The notes: generated by a model not told the origin, from the sequence alone. Counted from the stretch's first letter, positions 18,607-27,686 are shown. The stretch: 64,000 nt of DNA from Rhodococcus pseudokoreensis (GCF_017068395.1 NZ_CP070619.1:6820001-6884000); one strand, 5' to 3'. Numbers and translations: made by a program.

Positions 18607-19095
18607 TTACGGCAACGGGACCTGCGGCGACACCGGCACGACCGAGGCGAGCGCGCGCTCGTGGGCGTCGGTGGACCATTCGGGCTCGGTCGTGATGTTC
18701 AGGTCCCCGACGATCGCGCCGAAGAGGTCGATGTCCGTGCTGTACAGGATCACCGCGTTGCGTTGCGAGTCCGTGAAGTTCGTGCCGGTGATGTTCGCGT
18801 CACTCAGGTCGGCGTGCGACAGATCCGCGGCGGCGAAGTTGGTGCCGGTGAGATTCGCCCGCTTCATGTTCGCGCCCGCCAGGTCGGCGAAGCTCAGATT
18901 CATTCCCGCCAGGTTCGCGGAACTCAGATCCGCGCCCGGGCACGTCGTGCGGTCCTCGGGGGTCGGATTCGCCACGATCCTGCAGCCGTTGATCTCGGTG
19001 AGAACATCCGCCCCGGCCGTGCCGGCGCCCGCAGCGAATGCGGCACCCCCGGCCAGCGCGACCGCACCCAGTGCCCTGAAATATGTCCTGCCCAT
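18607..19095 (-). CDS. Secreted pentapeptide-repeat protein
   Basis: The 162-residue product begins with a signal peptide (residues 1-29, ending AGTAGA before DV). The mature part opens with INGCRIV and a second Cys (TTCPGADLS). About ten consecutive A(D/N)LXX-type five-residue units follow, such as ADLSSANLAGMNLSFADLAG, which fold as a right-handed quadrilateral beta helix. The last 40 residues leave the repeat. The two Cys could form a disulfide capping the helix. The role is unknown; some cytoplasmic pentapeptide proteins mimic DNA, but this one is exported. ATG 19095 was preferred over longer starts because the signal peptide begins there and a GAGGGGG site precedes it. Confidence 0.82.
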   Translation of the reverse strand: MGRTYFRALGAVALAGGAAFAAGAGTAGADVLTEINGCRIVANPTPEDRTTCPGADLSSANLAGMNLSFADLAGANMKRANLTGTNFAAADLSHADLSDANITGTNFTDSQRNAVILYSTDIDLFGAIVGDLNITTEPEWSTDAHERALASVVPVSPQVPLP

Positions 19096-19204
19096 GCCGG
19101 ACCGCCCCCTCGCGTAGAACCTCAAACCGTCATCGCCGAACTTAGTGCCGGTCACCCCGCGCCGCACAGGGAACGGCGACACCGGCAGGTGTTGCACACA
19201 AACA

Positions 19205-19430
19205 CACCCCTTCTCGGTACGCGCACTCTTTCTCGGGAGACGCACCCCTTCTGGGGCCCGAATTTGGGTGCGTCTGCGTAGAAGGGGTGCGTCTGCGGGT
19301 GTCTGACTGGGGCGATCGTGGGGGTGGTCGCGGGGCCGCGACCGCATAAACGCACCCCTTCTCGGTGGGCGCACCCCTTCTGGGGCCCGAATGGGGGTGC
19401 GTCTGCGCAGAAGGGGTGCGTCTGCGGGTG
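19205..19430. repeat. Two copies of an intergenic palindromic repeat
   Basis: This covers most of the gap between two secreted-protein genes (19096-19443), which holds no convincing gene. Copy 1 is centred on 19239-19301 and copy 2 on 19369-19430; they are nearly identical. Each contains GCACCCCTTCT, then GGGGCCCGAAT, GGGTGCGTCTGCG and AGAAGGGGTGCGTC. In copy 1 a perfect 14-bp dyad pairs GACGCACCCCTTCT (19239-19252) with AGAAGGGGTGCGTC (19280-19293). Each copy is preceded by CACCCCTTCTCGGT (19205 and 19353). The layout resembles REP-type elements that spread between genes. Confidence 0.8.
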
Positions 19431-19443
19431 GGGCGGTGATCGG

Positions 19444-19833
19444 CTACTCGCAGGCGATGCCGTCGTTGTCGCGGTCGAGGTGGGACGCGTAACCGTCCTG
19501 GCCGCGGTAGATCGGCGTGACGCCGGCGTTGCGGGCCTCGGTGCAGTTCTTGTAACCCGCGCTCGGTGCGGGGGCCTGCGGAGCGGGAGCGACCTGAGGT
19601 GCGGGGGCTGCCTGCGGAGCCGGTGCGACCTGCGGTGCGGGAGCCGGTGCTGCCGGAGCGGAGGGTGCGGGCGGCAGGAGGGGGTTCACGGCGTCCGCCG
19701 AGCCGCTCGGGATCAGGGACGCGATCTCCGGGGGAAGGAAATCGAAGATCGTCGCCGCCTGCGCGGAAGGTGCGGCCGCCATCGAGATGGCGGCACAGCC
19801 GAGGATGCCGAGAACTAGCCGTCGAGCCTTCAT
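19444..19833 (-). CDS. Secreted excalibur calcium-binding domain protein
   Basis: The 129-residue protein starts at ATG behind GAGG. It has a signal peptide of 27 residues ending PSAQA, then a short hydrophobic-to-polar segment, then a Pro-Ala-rich spacer of repeated APAPQ units (residues about 53-92). The C-terminal 38 residues are an excalibur domain: YKNCTEARNAG, then DRDNDGIACE, a DxDxDG calcium loop held between two Cys. The Pro-rich spacer probably spans the cell wall. Excalibur domains are common at the C-terminus of exported actinobacterial proteins, sometimes next to nucleases; no enzyme domain is present here. Confidence 0.87.
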   Translation of the reverse strand: MKARRLVLGILGCAAISMAAAPSAQAATIFDFLPPEIASLIPSGSADAVNPLLPPAPSAPAAPAPAPQVAPAPQAAPAPQVAPAPQAPAPSAGYKNCTEARNAGVTPIYRGQDGYASHLDRDNDGIACE

Positions 19834-19969
19834 TTTGTACCTCGTTCAGGGTGGTGTGGGGCTTCCACGGAATGGTCGAGAAACGCCAGATCGGCGATCC
19901 ATTCGGTGTGACGAGAATAGTAGCCAGTGGTGCTGATATTCGAAAGCTGTTGAGACACAACATTCCTGT

Positions 19970-19991
19970 CTGTCATTCAGTCGAATGACAG
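19970..19991. promoter_or_regulatory. Perfect 9-bp dyad upstream of the exonuclease-TerD gene
   Basis: CTGTCATTC (19970-19978), four bases, then GAATGACAG (19983-19991). It lies about 72 nt before the GTG start at 20064 in a locally AT-richer stretch. The size suits a dimeric regulator; no regulator gene is adjacent. Confidence 0.5.
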
Positions 19992-20063
19992 AACCCTCGA
20001 CCTGTACTTGAACAAAAAACTATCGAGAATTTCCGCTCGTCGAAAAGAGCCCTGGAGATCTTC

Positions 20064-21926
20064 GTGTCGTCTGACCACATGGCACGAACTGGGCCCTATA
20101 GTCGCGCTGTGCTGTCACCTGCCTCCTCGACCATGACCCGGCCAGTACGGCTGCCTGCCGGACATCGCTGGGTTGTTGTGGACGTCGAGACCTCCGGTCT
20201 TCGTTCGTCCACGCATCGTGTGCTCAGCGTCGCGGCATTGGCGCTGCGTCAAGACGGTTCGGTGGAGCGTGAGTTGGTGACGCTGCTCAACCCGGGCTGC
20301 GACCCGGGGCCTGTGCATATTCACAATTTGACGCCCCAGCGTCTCGCGGGGGCGCCTCGATTCGAAGATGTCGCGAAGGACTTGCTCGAGCTCCTCGACG
20401 GCCGGACGCTGGTCGCGCACAACGCGTCGTTCGATTACGGCTTCCTCGACGCGGAGGCACGGCGGGCGGGGCTGACAATGCCGACACAGCACAGGCTCTG
20501 CACCCTCGCCCTGTCGCGTCGCCTCGAGATCGACGTCCCCAACCACAAGTTGTCGACTCTCGCCGCACATTGGAAGGTCCGTCAGAACCGGGCTCACGAC
20601 GCCTACGACGACGCCCTCGTGCTGACGGAGGTCTTCGCGCACAGCGCGTCGCTGGCCGAGTCCCTCAGGCTTCCTCTTCCCGTCGTGGGCTGCACCGACC
20701 GGCGGGCGGAATATCCCGACCGTATTCCGCGCGTGGACTGTCCGTGGCGGAACCCGGGTCGCCTCGACCTCGGGACAGGGCTGGTCCAGGGAATGAAACT
20801 GGTCATCAGCGGCAGCACGGATGCTTCGCGTCTTGCGCTCGCCGCGCGCTTGACAGACGCCGGCCTCGACGTCATGAATTCCGTCAGCCGTCAGACCAGT
20901 GTCGTCGTCTGCAACGATCCGCACTCTTCGAGTACAAAGGTGCGCCGCGCGGTGGCGGAAGGAATTCCTGTCCTGACCGAGCAACAACTCGTCGCGATGT
21001 TGCTGGACGTAACACCGGGTGAGCCGAAAGCAGTTGCGGCACCGGCCGAAATTCGGCAGCCCCGACCGGCGAAGGCTGCTGTACACCAGAAGCCGTGGCA
21101 CGGGCGGCGAGTCCTCATTGTCGGCGGATCGCATTCGGACTCCGTCCTGATGCGCTCCCGTATCGTGCAACTGGGTGCCAAGCCCTCGGTCAATCTCTCC
21201 GCAGGGGTCACCGATGTCCTCCTCCTCGACGGTGGGGAACTCGATCCCCGCATGGACCGAGTGTCGGCTCGTCAGCTGCCACTGCTCACGGCCGCCGAAG
21301 TGAACTCCGCACTCGAGCCAGCGGGATCGCCCGGCCGAGTGATGCCCGCCGAGTCGCCCGCGCCACGTGAGGTGACCCGGCCGCCGTCTCAGTGGGTCGC
21401 ACCATTGCTTGCTCGCGGAGAGGTGATCGATCTGCCGTCCGAGGCGACCTCGCTCACGGTCAACGCGTCGTGGCGCGCCCACACCGAGGACGACGCGTTC
21501 GAAGTGGATGTGATCGCGTTTCTTCTCGGTGAGGACGGCCGGGTCGGCTGCGACGAGGACTTCCTCTTTTACAACGCGCCGACGAGCGTGGATGGCACTG
21601 TCGAGTTGTCCTGCGACGGAAGTAGCGAGCAAGGAGTGCGGATCGAACTGGCCGCACTACCCTCCGACTGCCATTGCGTGTCCGTATCGGCAGCAATCGG
21701 TGGCGGTCGCACGTTCGGTGAACTCGGTCCGATCTCGGTGACCGTGGACGCCCCGGATCACACGATCGCTTCGTTCGTGCTGGACGCCGGCACGACCGAA
21801 CGAACGATGCACTTCGCCGAGATCTACCGCCGCGCCGGGCAGTGGCGTCTCCGCGCAGTCGGTCAGGGGTATGACTACGACCTCGCTACCCTCGCCACGG
21901 AGTACGGGGTGATGGTCGACGGCTGA
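20064..21926 (+). CDS. DEDDh exonuclease-BRCT-TerD fusion protein
   Basis: This is a three-part protein of 620 residues starting at GTG with GGAG just upstream. Residues 35-190 are a DnaQ-type 3'-5' exonuclease: WVVVDVETSGL (Exo I, D40 and E42), HNASFDYGFLD (Exo II) and RAHDAYDDALV (Exo III with the His of DEDDh). Residues about 235-315 are a BRCT domain (GMKLVISG ... VVCNDPHSSSTKVRRAVAEGIPVLTEQQ), and a second BRCT-like unit spans about 345-420. Residues 455-618 are a TerD domain: FEVDVIAFLLGEDGRVGCDEDFLFYN and the closing AEIYRRAGQWRLRAVGQGY. TerD domains bind calcium in tellurite and stress-response systems. The fusion suggests a DNA-damage or stress-linked nuclease, but its substrate is unknown. 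Confidence 0.85.
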   Translation: MSSDHMARTGPYSRAVLSPASSTMTRPVRLPAGHRWVVVDVETSGLRSSTHRVLSVAALALRQDGSVERELVTLLNPGCDPGPVHIHNLTPQRLAGAPRFEDVAKDLLELLDGRTLVAHNASFDYGFLDAEARRAGLTMPTQHRLCTLALSRRLEIDVPNHKLSTLAAHWKVRQNRAHDAYDDALVLTEVFAHSASLAESLRLPLPVVGCTDRRAEYPDRIPRVDCPWRNPGRLDLGTGLVQGMKLVISGSTDASRLALAARLTDAGLDVMNSVSRQTSVVVCNDPHSSSTKVRRAVAEGIPVLTEQQLVAMLLDVTPGEPKAVAAPAEIRQPRPAKAAVHQKPWHGRRVLIVGGSHSDSVLMRSRIVQLGAKPSVNLSAGVTDVLLLDGGELDPRMDRVSARQLPLLTAAEVNSALEPAGSPGRVMPAESPAPREVTRPPSQWVAPLLARGEVIDLPSEATSLTVNASWRAHTEDDAFEVDVIAFLLGEDGRVGCDEDFLFYNAPTSVDGTVELSCDGSSEQGVRIELAALPSDCHCVSVSAAIGGGRTFGELGPISVTVDAPDHTIASFVLDAGTTERTMHFAEIYRRAGQWRLRAVGQGYDYDLATLATEYGVMVDG

Positions 21927-21932
21927 GACCCC

Positions 21933-22859
21933 TCACGGTTCGGACCGCAGTGTGGCGCGGGCCGGGGGAGTCTGTCGGATGTGCACGTCGGGGAAGGTGG
22001 GGATCTCGAATCGGGTGTGTGTGAAGGGTTCGGTGCAGACGCGCTGGGCGTGTGCGGCGATCTCGCCGAGAGTGGTCACCCACATTCCGTCCATTGCCTT
22101 GACGTTCTCGACGAGTCGTTCGAGTGCTGCCGCTTTGGAGGGCCGTCCGGAGATGAACGGGTGGTTCGTGAGGACGAAGCACCCGCCTTCGGCGTGCTGG
22201 GCCTCCGCTTCCAGGGTCCACATCTCGAGGACCTTGGCGGGACTTTCGATGACGCCGCTGCCGGTGACACCCGGGTAGAACGCGTATTGCTCCCAGTCGT
22301 CGAGTGCCCAGTCGACGGGAATCTCGATCAGTGTGCGTTCGGATTCCGGGCTGGTCGCCATCAGGTAGGGTTCGTCGCCGTCGAGCAGGCTGGAGTCGTA
22401 GACGAATCCTCGTTCGGCGAGGAGTTCGGGTGTGTGCCAGTTCATTTCCCACCAGGGTGCGCGATAGCCGACGGGACGGATGCCTGCGACCTGTTCAAGC
22501 GCGTCGAGTCCCCGGTCGAGGTATCGTGCCTCGGTGGCCGCGTCGAGGCCTTTCATGGGTTCGTGCAGGTATCCGTGGTGCCCGACCTCGTGGCCGCCGT
22601 CGATGATGGCGCGAACGGTGTCGGGGTAGCACTCGGCGGTGAATCCCGGCACGAAGAACGTCGCGTGCACGCCTTGGCGCTCGAGCAGTCGCAGAATGCG
22701 GGGGACACCGACGCGGGGGCCGTAGGACTGGTGGCTCATCAGCGACATTCGCTTCGCCGAGGTGGGATCGTGGGCGAGGACGCAGGATTCGGCGTCGACG
22801 TCGAACGTGAAGGCGGCGGCTGCGGTGTGGCCCTGCGGCCACGTCAATTCGTTGTTCAC
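21933..22859 (-). CDS. Polysaccharide deacetylase-fold hydrolase, possibly acting on cyclic ureides or imides
   Basis: This 308-residue protein starts at GTG behind AGGAG. It has the carbohydrate-esterase 4 fold: FTFDVDAE (motif 1, metal-binding Asp), GHEVGHHGYLHE (motif 2, the metal-binding His pair) and PVGYRAPWWEMN (motif 3). There is no signal peptide, so it is cytoplasmic, unlike true cell-wall deacetylases. Cytoplasmic members include allantoinase PuuE and cyclic imide hydrolase. The divergent PucR regulator and the neighbouring NCS1 permease fit a nitrogen heterocycle better than a polysaccharide. The substrate is an inference. It lies 23 nt downstream of the permease gene in the same direction and is almost certainly cotranscribed. 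Confidence 0.75.
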   Translation of the reverse strand: MNNELTWPQGHTAAAAFTFDVDAESCVLAHDPTSAKRMSLMSHQSYGPRVGVPRILRLLERQGVHATFFVPGFTAECYPDTVRAIIDGGHEVGHHGYLHEPMKGLDAATEARYLDRGLDALEQVAGIRPVGYRAPWWEMNWHTPELLAERGFVYDSSLLDGDEPYLMATSPESERTLIEIPVDWALDDWEQYAFYPGVTGSGVIESPAKVLEMWTLEAEAQHAEGGCFVLTNHPFISGRPSKAAALERLVENVKAMDGMWVTTLGEIAAHAQRVCTEPFTHTRFEIPTFPDVHIRQTPPARATLRSEP

Positions 22860-22882
22860 GAGTGCTCCTGGTGACTCGGGGG

Positions 22883-24376
22883 TCAGTTGCCGGTGAGGAC
22901 GTCGGGGGAGTCGGTGGTCGCGGCCGATCGTGTCGGGGATTGGCCGGCGATGCGGTAGGGGCGGTGCGCGCGGGGGCCGAGGCCTGCGTAGAGGGCGGCG
23001 GCGACTCCGCCACCTGCCAGCCAGGACAGGTCTAGCCCGCCGAGTGCGCGTGCCGCGAAGCCCTGCGTGAGGCTCGTGGCGCCGTACATGAACAGCCACG
23101 TTGCCGCGATTCCGGCGACGAAGCATCCCATCGTGGTCCAGTTGACGTCGGGCAGTCGACGGGATCCGACCGGGTCGAAGAGCCGGCGTGCGTCGATCTG
23201 TCGCTTCTCGACCCGGAAGTAGTGGACGAGCATGATGCCTGCCCAGCTCGCGATCCAGGCCACGATCGCCGCCAGCCACGTCTCGAGCACGGTGGCCAGG
23301 CTGGATTGGAAGATGAAGAAGACGACCACGACGAGGGCGAACATGCCGACCAGCAGGTTCAGCTTCCGGCGGTGCACCTTGATGTCGAGGGCCTGTGCGG
23401 CGACCGAGAACGTGTAGATGTTGAGGATGTTGGTGGCGATCGGGCCGTGAATGACGAGAAACAGCACCGGCAGCGCCAGCGCGCCGAAGTTCGACACGAT
23501 CAGCTCACCCGGATCCACCGAACCGTTGGTCGTGGCGAGGCTCGCGCCGAGCACCCCGAGCCACACCACGGGAACGAACTGCCCGAGTGTGCTGGTCAGG
23601 TACAACTTGCGCCGCGACACCGTCCGGCTCACGAACCGTGAGTAGTCGCAGGCGTAGGTGAACCAGGTGATTCCCCAGCCGATTCCGATCACGGTCATCA
23701 CCGTGGACATGGCCGCGATCCGGGCGCCGCCGTGCAGGACTTCACCGGTGGGTCCGGCATACGACCAGTCGATGTCGAGGTGGAACCAGGCGACGACGGA
23801 CATCAGAACCAGTACCGCCAGCGTCGGGGGAACCGTCCAGCGTTCGAATGCGGCGATGACGCGGTACCCGAACCACGCGATGGTCACCTGGATCGTCATG
23901 ATGACCGCTCCGACGAGGACCTTCGCTGCCAGGTTCCGCTCGTGCGGGTCGACGAGGTCCAACTTGCCGAGCAGTGCCATGACCAGGTCGAGGACGATCC
24001 AGGTGTTGACGGCGCACCACCCGACGGCCAGGCAGGCCTGGATTGCGGCCGGCAGATAGGCGCCGCGCCGGCCGAACGCCGCCCGCGACAACACCATGCC
24101 GGTGACGCCGGTACGCTGGCCGATGAGAACGAAAACGCCGAAAAGTGCCATGCCGACGATGTTTCCGGCGACAAGAACGATGAGGGTGTCGCGGAGGCCG
24201 AGTCCGAGACCGATGCCGAGAGCGCCGAGAACCCAGTTGATGGGCGCGATGTTCGCCCCCGCCCAGATCCAGAACTGGCCGGAGACACGCGTCGTGCGCG
24301 CTTCCTCGGGGATGGGTTGCAATACTTCTTCGACGTCGTGAATGTGGGGACTGTCGGTGGGAATGTTCTTGACCAT
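22883..24376 (-). CDS. NCS1-family permease (nucleobase or hydantoin type)
   Basis: The 497-residue membrane protein has about 12 hydrophobic segments. Characteristic stretches are FWIWAGANIAPINWVLGALGIGLGL (shown in part), GMVLSRAAFGRRGAYLPA and WFTYACDYSRFV, which places it in the nucleobase:cation symporter-1 family together with cytosine, allantoin and hydantoin carriers. It starts at ATG behind GGGAG. Downstream in the same operon is the deacetylase-fold hydrolase; upstream and divergent is the PucR regulator. This is a substrate-uptake, hydrolysis and control trio. The exact substrate cannot be read from the sequence. Confidence 0.87.
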   Translation of the reverse strand: MVKNIPTDSPHIHDVEEVLQPIPEEARTTRVSGQFWIWAGANIAPINWVLGALGIGLGLGLRDTLIVLVAGNIVGMALFGVFVLIGQRTGVTGMVLSRAAFGRRGAYLPAAIQACLAVGWCAVNTWIVLDLVMALLGKLDLVDPHERNLAAKVLVGAVIMTIQVTIAWFGYRVIAAFERWTVPPTLAVLVLMSVVAWFHLDIDWSYAGPTGEVLHGGARIAAMSTVMTVIGIGWGITWFTYACDYSRFVSRTVSRRKLYLTSTLGQFVPVVWLGVLGASLATTNGSVDPGELIVSNFGALALPVLFLVIHGPIATNILNIYTFSVAAQALDIKVHRRKLNLLVGMFALVVVVFFIFQSSLATVLETWLAAIVAWIASWAGIMLVHYFRVEKRQIDARRLFDPVGSRRLPDVNWTTMGCFVAGIAATWLFMYGATSLTQGFAARALGGLDLSWLAGGGVAAALYAGLGPRAHRPYRIAGQSPTRSAATTDSPDVLTGN

Positions 24377-24484
24377 CGGACTCCCTTGGTGAGGCCTTGT
24401 GGGCTTCCCATCTTCCGGTTCGTGACCCGCATCACACCATTTACACTTTGCCAATAAAATCGGGTTGTCAACGAACGGAATGTC

Positions 24485-25990
24485 ATGTCGCTGTCGTTAG
24501 CCGACGTCCTCGCGCACCCGAGCCTGGCTGCCGGACGCCCGGTCGTTCGTGTCGGCGCCCACCTTCTGGCGCAGCCGGTGCGCTGGGTGCATTCGAGCGA
24601 GGTCATCGACATCGCGCACCTTCTTCGCGGCGGCGAACTGCTGCTGACCGCGGGGTTCGCGCTCGCGTCCGCCGATCCGGACCGACTGCGGCGGTACGTG
24701 CGTGAATTGTCGGCTCGACGCGTCGCCGGAGTGGCCATCGAGACGGGGGCGCAACTGCCGCGGATCCCCACGGAACTGGTCGAGGAGGCGTCGGCGGCGG
24801 GGTTGCCGGTGGTGGAGTTGCGGGGCGTTGTGCCGTTCGTCGAGGTGGCCGAGGCGATCAACGGCCTGCTGGTCAACGAATCGGTGCAGCGGCTGCGTCG
24901 TGGTGACGCTGTCGCGCACGCGTTGTCGGAGGAACTGGCGCGCGGTGGCGGTCCCGACGAGTTGCTCGCGGTGCTCGCGCGACTCCTGCCCGGCGATGTG
25001 ACCCTGCTCGACGCGGCCGGCGACGTGATCGCGGCCCTCGGCAACGAGATCGCGAATCCTGCCGCCGATGCGGGGCTGCTCTCGGTACCGGTGGTGGTGC
25101 AGGGTGTCGGCGTCGCCACGCTCGTGGTGTCTCCGGACGACCCGGCCGATCACGTCACCGCGGAGGCGATCGTCGAGCGAGCGCCGGCAGCGCTGGCGAT
25201 CTCGCTTCTGCGATCCTTTCCGCCGTCGGCCGCGGTTCGCGCCGCGCAGGCGTTGCTGCGGATCGTCGGCCAGCCGAATCCCGCGCCCGAGCGTCTCGTC
25301 GCGGCAGCCCGCGCGGCGGGGCTGACCGAGGGGGCGTCGTACGTCGGGGTCGTCGGTCGTTCGGTCGACGGTCCCGTGGCTCTCGCCGCTGTCGACGCGG
25401 CGCTGCATCGGTACTCGGCCGGAACGGTGTCGTCCGTGGCCGGCGACGAGTTGCACGCGATCGTCGCTGTTCGGGCCGACGACCGGTCGGGGTCGTGCGC
25501 TGCACTGGTCGAGTCGTTGCGCACGACGTCCCGGGCGGAGCAGGCGCGGCTGGCGGTGGGGCCATTGGTCACCGGTCTGACCGGATTGCCCGGGACGCTG
25601 GCGGAGGCGCGATTCGTGCTCGACCTCGCAGGCGATCTGGGTATCGCCGACACCGTGGTGGTCGCCGCGGAACTCGTTGTCGAACGCCTGGTCCGGCGGA
25701 TCGGCGATCCTGCGTTGCTGGCCGCGTTCGTCCAGGAAGTCCTCGGGCCGCTCCTCGCGGTGGGTGCGGAACGTGGTCGCCGTTTGATCGACACGTTGGA
25801 CGTCTACCTGCAGTGCGGGTGCAACAAGACCGAGGCGGCCACCCGGCTGCACGTGCAGCGCCAGACGCTGTACCAGCGGCTCGAGCAGATCTTCGCACTG
25901 CTCGGCGAGGATCCGACGGGTTCGCCGCGGCTTGCCGCCCTGCACCTCGCGACGCGCCTCTACCTCGGTGGTGTGGTCGACGCCAACTGA
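24485..25990 (+). CDS. PucR-family transcriptional regulator
   Basis: The 501-residue protein has an N-terminal PucR domain (residues 5-125: SLADVLAHPSLAAGRPVV, then ELLLTAGFALA and VAGVAIETG). A variable middle follows, with a C-terminal helix-turn-helix at about 445-495 (LDVYLQCGCNKTEAATRLHVQRQ, then LYQRLEQI). The founding PucR controls purine degradation in Bacillus. This protein lies divergently from the permease and hydrolase operon and upstream of the MFS transporter and creatinase, so it could control both directions. The 108-nt gap to the permease would hold both promoters. Confidence 0.88.
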   Translation: MSLSLADVLAHPSLAAGRPVVRVGAHLLAQPVRWVHSSEVIDIAHLLRGGELLLTAGFALASADPDRLRRYVRELSARRVAGVAIETGAQLPRIPTELVEEASAAGLPVVELRGVVPFVEVAEAINGLLVNESVQRLRRGDAVAHALSEELARGGGPDELLAVLARLLPGDVTLLDAAGDVIAALGNEIANPAADAGLLSVPVVVQGVGVATLVVSPDDPADHVTAEAIVERAPAALAISLLRSFPPSAAVRAAQALLRIVGQPNPAPERLVAAARAAGLTEGASYVGVVGRSVDGPVALAAVDAALHRYSAGTVSSVAGDELHAIVAVRADDRSGSCAALVESLRTTSRAEQARLAVGPLVTGLTGLPGTLAEARFVLDLAGDLGIADTVVVAAELVVERLVRRIGDPALLAAFVQEVLGPLLAVGAERGRRLIDTLDVYLQCGCNKTEAATRLHVQRQTLYQRLEQIFALLGEDPTGSPRLAALHLATRLYLGGVVDAN

Positions 25991-26288
25991 CAACCTCCGG
26001 GGTCGCCGGAACCCGCGCAAAGGATCGCCTGTTGCAACAGCGTTGCATTCACGTGAACTTCGCCGGGAATCGTGCATCTGGGTGGCGCAGTCTCCGATCT
26101 GCCGTGTTTACTGCAATTTCAGTCCTGGTGCAGTCATTGCAACCGTGATTCGAATGTGGTGACATCACACCCCGTTGACATGTGACGGTGCACACAATAT
26201 CGTCACTGAACGAATCGCAGTTGCAGTGAAAGCAACAAATGCCATTCGTCGCAGTCGGCAGGCGCCGACGCCCCGAGAAGGAGTGGGC
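25991..26288 (+). promoter_or_regulatory. Promoter region of the MFS-creatinase genes with TTGCA boxes
   Basis: This 298-nt gap has no gene. A candidate promoter is TTGACA (26175-26180), 17-nt spacer, TATCGT (26198-26203), about 85 nt before the MFS start. The sequence TTGCA or its complement recurs: the palindrome GTTGCAAC at 26031-26038, then near 26043, 26112, 26138 and 26221. That density suggests binding sites for a regulator, with PucR as the nearest candidate. Confidence 0.45.
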
Positions 26289-27623
26289 ATGGCCCAAAAC
26301 CTCAATTCCCCCTCAGCTGCGCCGCAATCGGACGAGGCCGGTGCGGTGAACCCCTCGCCCCGAGTTCTCCGGCGCGTCGTCGCGGCGAGCTTCGTCGGCA
26401 ACTTCGTCGAGTGGTTCGACTACGCCGTATACGGTTATCTCGCAACGGTTATCGCGGTGGTCTTTTTCCCCGAGGCCGCGCCCACGACGGGCCTGCTGGC
26501 CACGTTCGCCGTCTTCGCCATCTCGTTCGTCATCCGCCCGATCGGCGGCCTGGTCTGGGGTCACTTCGGGGACAAGATCGGCCGCCGCACCGCGTTGTCG
26601 CTGTCGATCCTCATCATGTCGGCGTCGACGTTCTGTATCGGCCTGATCCCCGGCTTCGATCAGATCGGGTACCTCGCGCCGGTCCTGCTGCTGCTCGTCC
26701 GCATGGTGCAGGGATTCTCTGCCGCCGGCGAGTACGCGGGCGCCTCGGCGTTCCTCGCCGAATACGCCCCGGACCGCAAGCGAGGCCTCTTCACCAGTGT
26801 GGTGCCCGCGTCCACCGCCGCCGGACTTCTGTTCGGGTCGTTGATCGCGGCACTGCTCACCGCGGTGCTCTCGACGGAACAGCTCAACGGATGGGGCTGG
26901 CGGTTGCCGTTCCTGCTCGCGGCGCCGATGGGTCTGATCGGCCGCTACATCCGGTTGAAACTCGAGGACACCCCGAAGTTCCAGGAAATGGAACAGAAAG
27001 TGGAGGCCAACGCGCCGCTGTCGATCCTGTTCACCCATCATCGACGTGCGATCGTCATCGCGTTCGGGGTCACCTGCCTCAACGCGGTCGGCTTCTACCT
27101 GATCCTCAGCTACATGCCGACCTACCTGTCGGAGGTGTTGCACGTCGGGCACACGGCCTCGTTCGTCGCCGCGTCGATCGCCCTCGCCTGCTACATCGTC
27201 TTCATCTTCGGGATGGGTGCGCTCTCGGATCGATTCGGCCGCAAGCGAGTTCTCATCGGCGCGTCGATCTGCTTCGCCGTGTTCACCGTCCCGTTGTTCA
27301 GTGTGCTCGGGGCCGTCGGGATCGTCGGTGTCGTCCTCATCCAGATCGCGCTGTGCGCGTTCCTCACCATGAACGACGGCACGCTTCCGACCTTCCTGTC
27401 CGAGATCTTTCCCACCCAGGTCCGCTACAGCGGGTTCGCCTTCAGCTTCAACACTGCCAACGCCCTGTTCGGCGGCACCGCGCCGTTCGTCGCCACCCTG
27501 CTGATCGAGATCACCGGCAGCCCACTGGCGCCCGCCTGGTACCTCGTCGCCGCAGCCCTCGTCGCCATGGGCTCGATGCTGATGGCGCGCGAAACCTCCC
27601 GGCGACCCCTCGCCGACACCTGA
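26289..27623 (+). CDS. MFS transporter of the metabolite:H+ symporter (ProP-like) family
   Basis: This 444-residue protein has 12 predicted membrane helices. It shows NFVEWFDYAVYGYLA in helix 1, GHFGDKIGRRTAL in the loop after helix 2 (the MFS signature), VRMVQGFSAAGEYAGA in helix 4 and DRFGRKRVLIG in the central repeat. These place it with the MHS family, which includes ProP (proline and betaine) and citrate or shikimate carriers. The start is ATG 26289 behind GAAGGAG; a longer frame to 26175 would cover the promoter. It is followed after 63 nt by creatinase, so creatine or a related guanidino compound is the likely cargo, by inference. Confidence 0.85.
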   Translation: MAQNLNSPSAAPQSDEAGAVNPSPRVLRRVVAASFVGNFVEWFDYAVYGYLATVIAVVFFPEAAPTTGLLATFAVFAISFVIRPIGGLVWGHFGDKIGRRTALSLSILIMSASTFCIGLIPGFDQIGYLAPVLLLLVRMVQGFSAAGEYAGASAFLAEYAPDRKRGLFTSVVPASTAAGLLFGSLIAALLTAVLSTEQLNGWGWRLPFLLAAPMGLIGRYIRLKLEDTPKFQEMEQKVEANAPLSILFTHHRRAIVIAFGVTCLNAVGFYLILSYMPTYLSEVLHVGHTASFVAASIALACYIVFIFGMGALSDRFGRKRVLIGASICFAVFTVPLFSVLGAVGIVGVVLIQIALCAFLTMNDGTLPTFLSEIFPTQVRYSGFAFSFNTANALFGGTAPFVATLLIEITGSPLAPAWYLVAAALVAMGSMLMARETSRRPLADT

Positions 27624-27686
27624 CCACCCGTTCACCCACCACTTGCGGCATCACCCGATGCCGCCGGCAACTCGACAAGGAGCACC

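Noticed and set aside
19560..19670. Short tandem DNA repeats as a CRISPR-like or regulatory array
   Set aside because: They lie inside the excalibur protein gene and encode its Pro-Ala-Gln spacer; no unique spacers are present.
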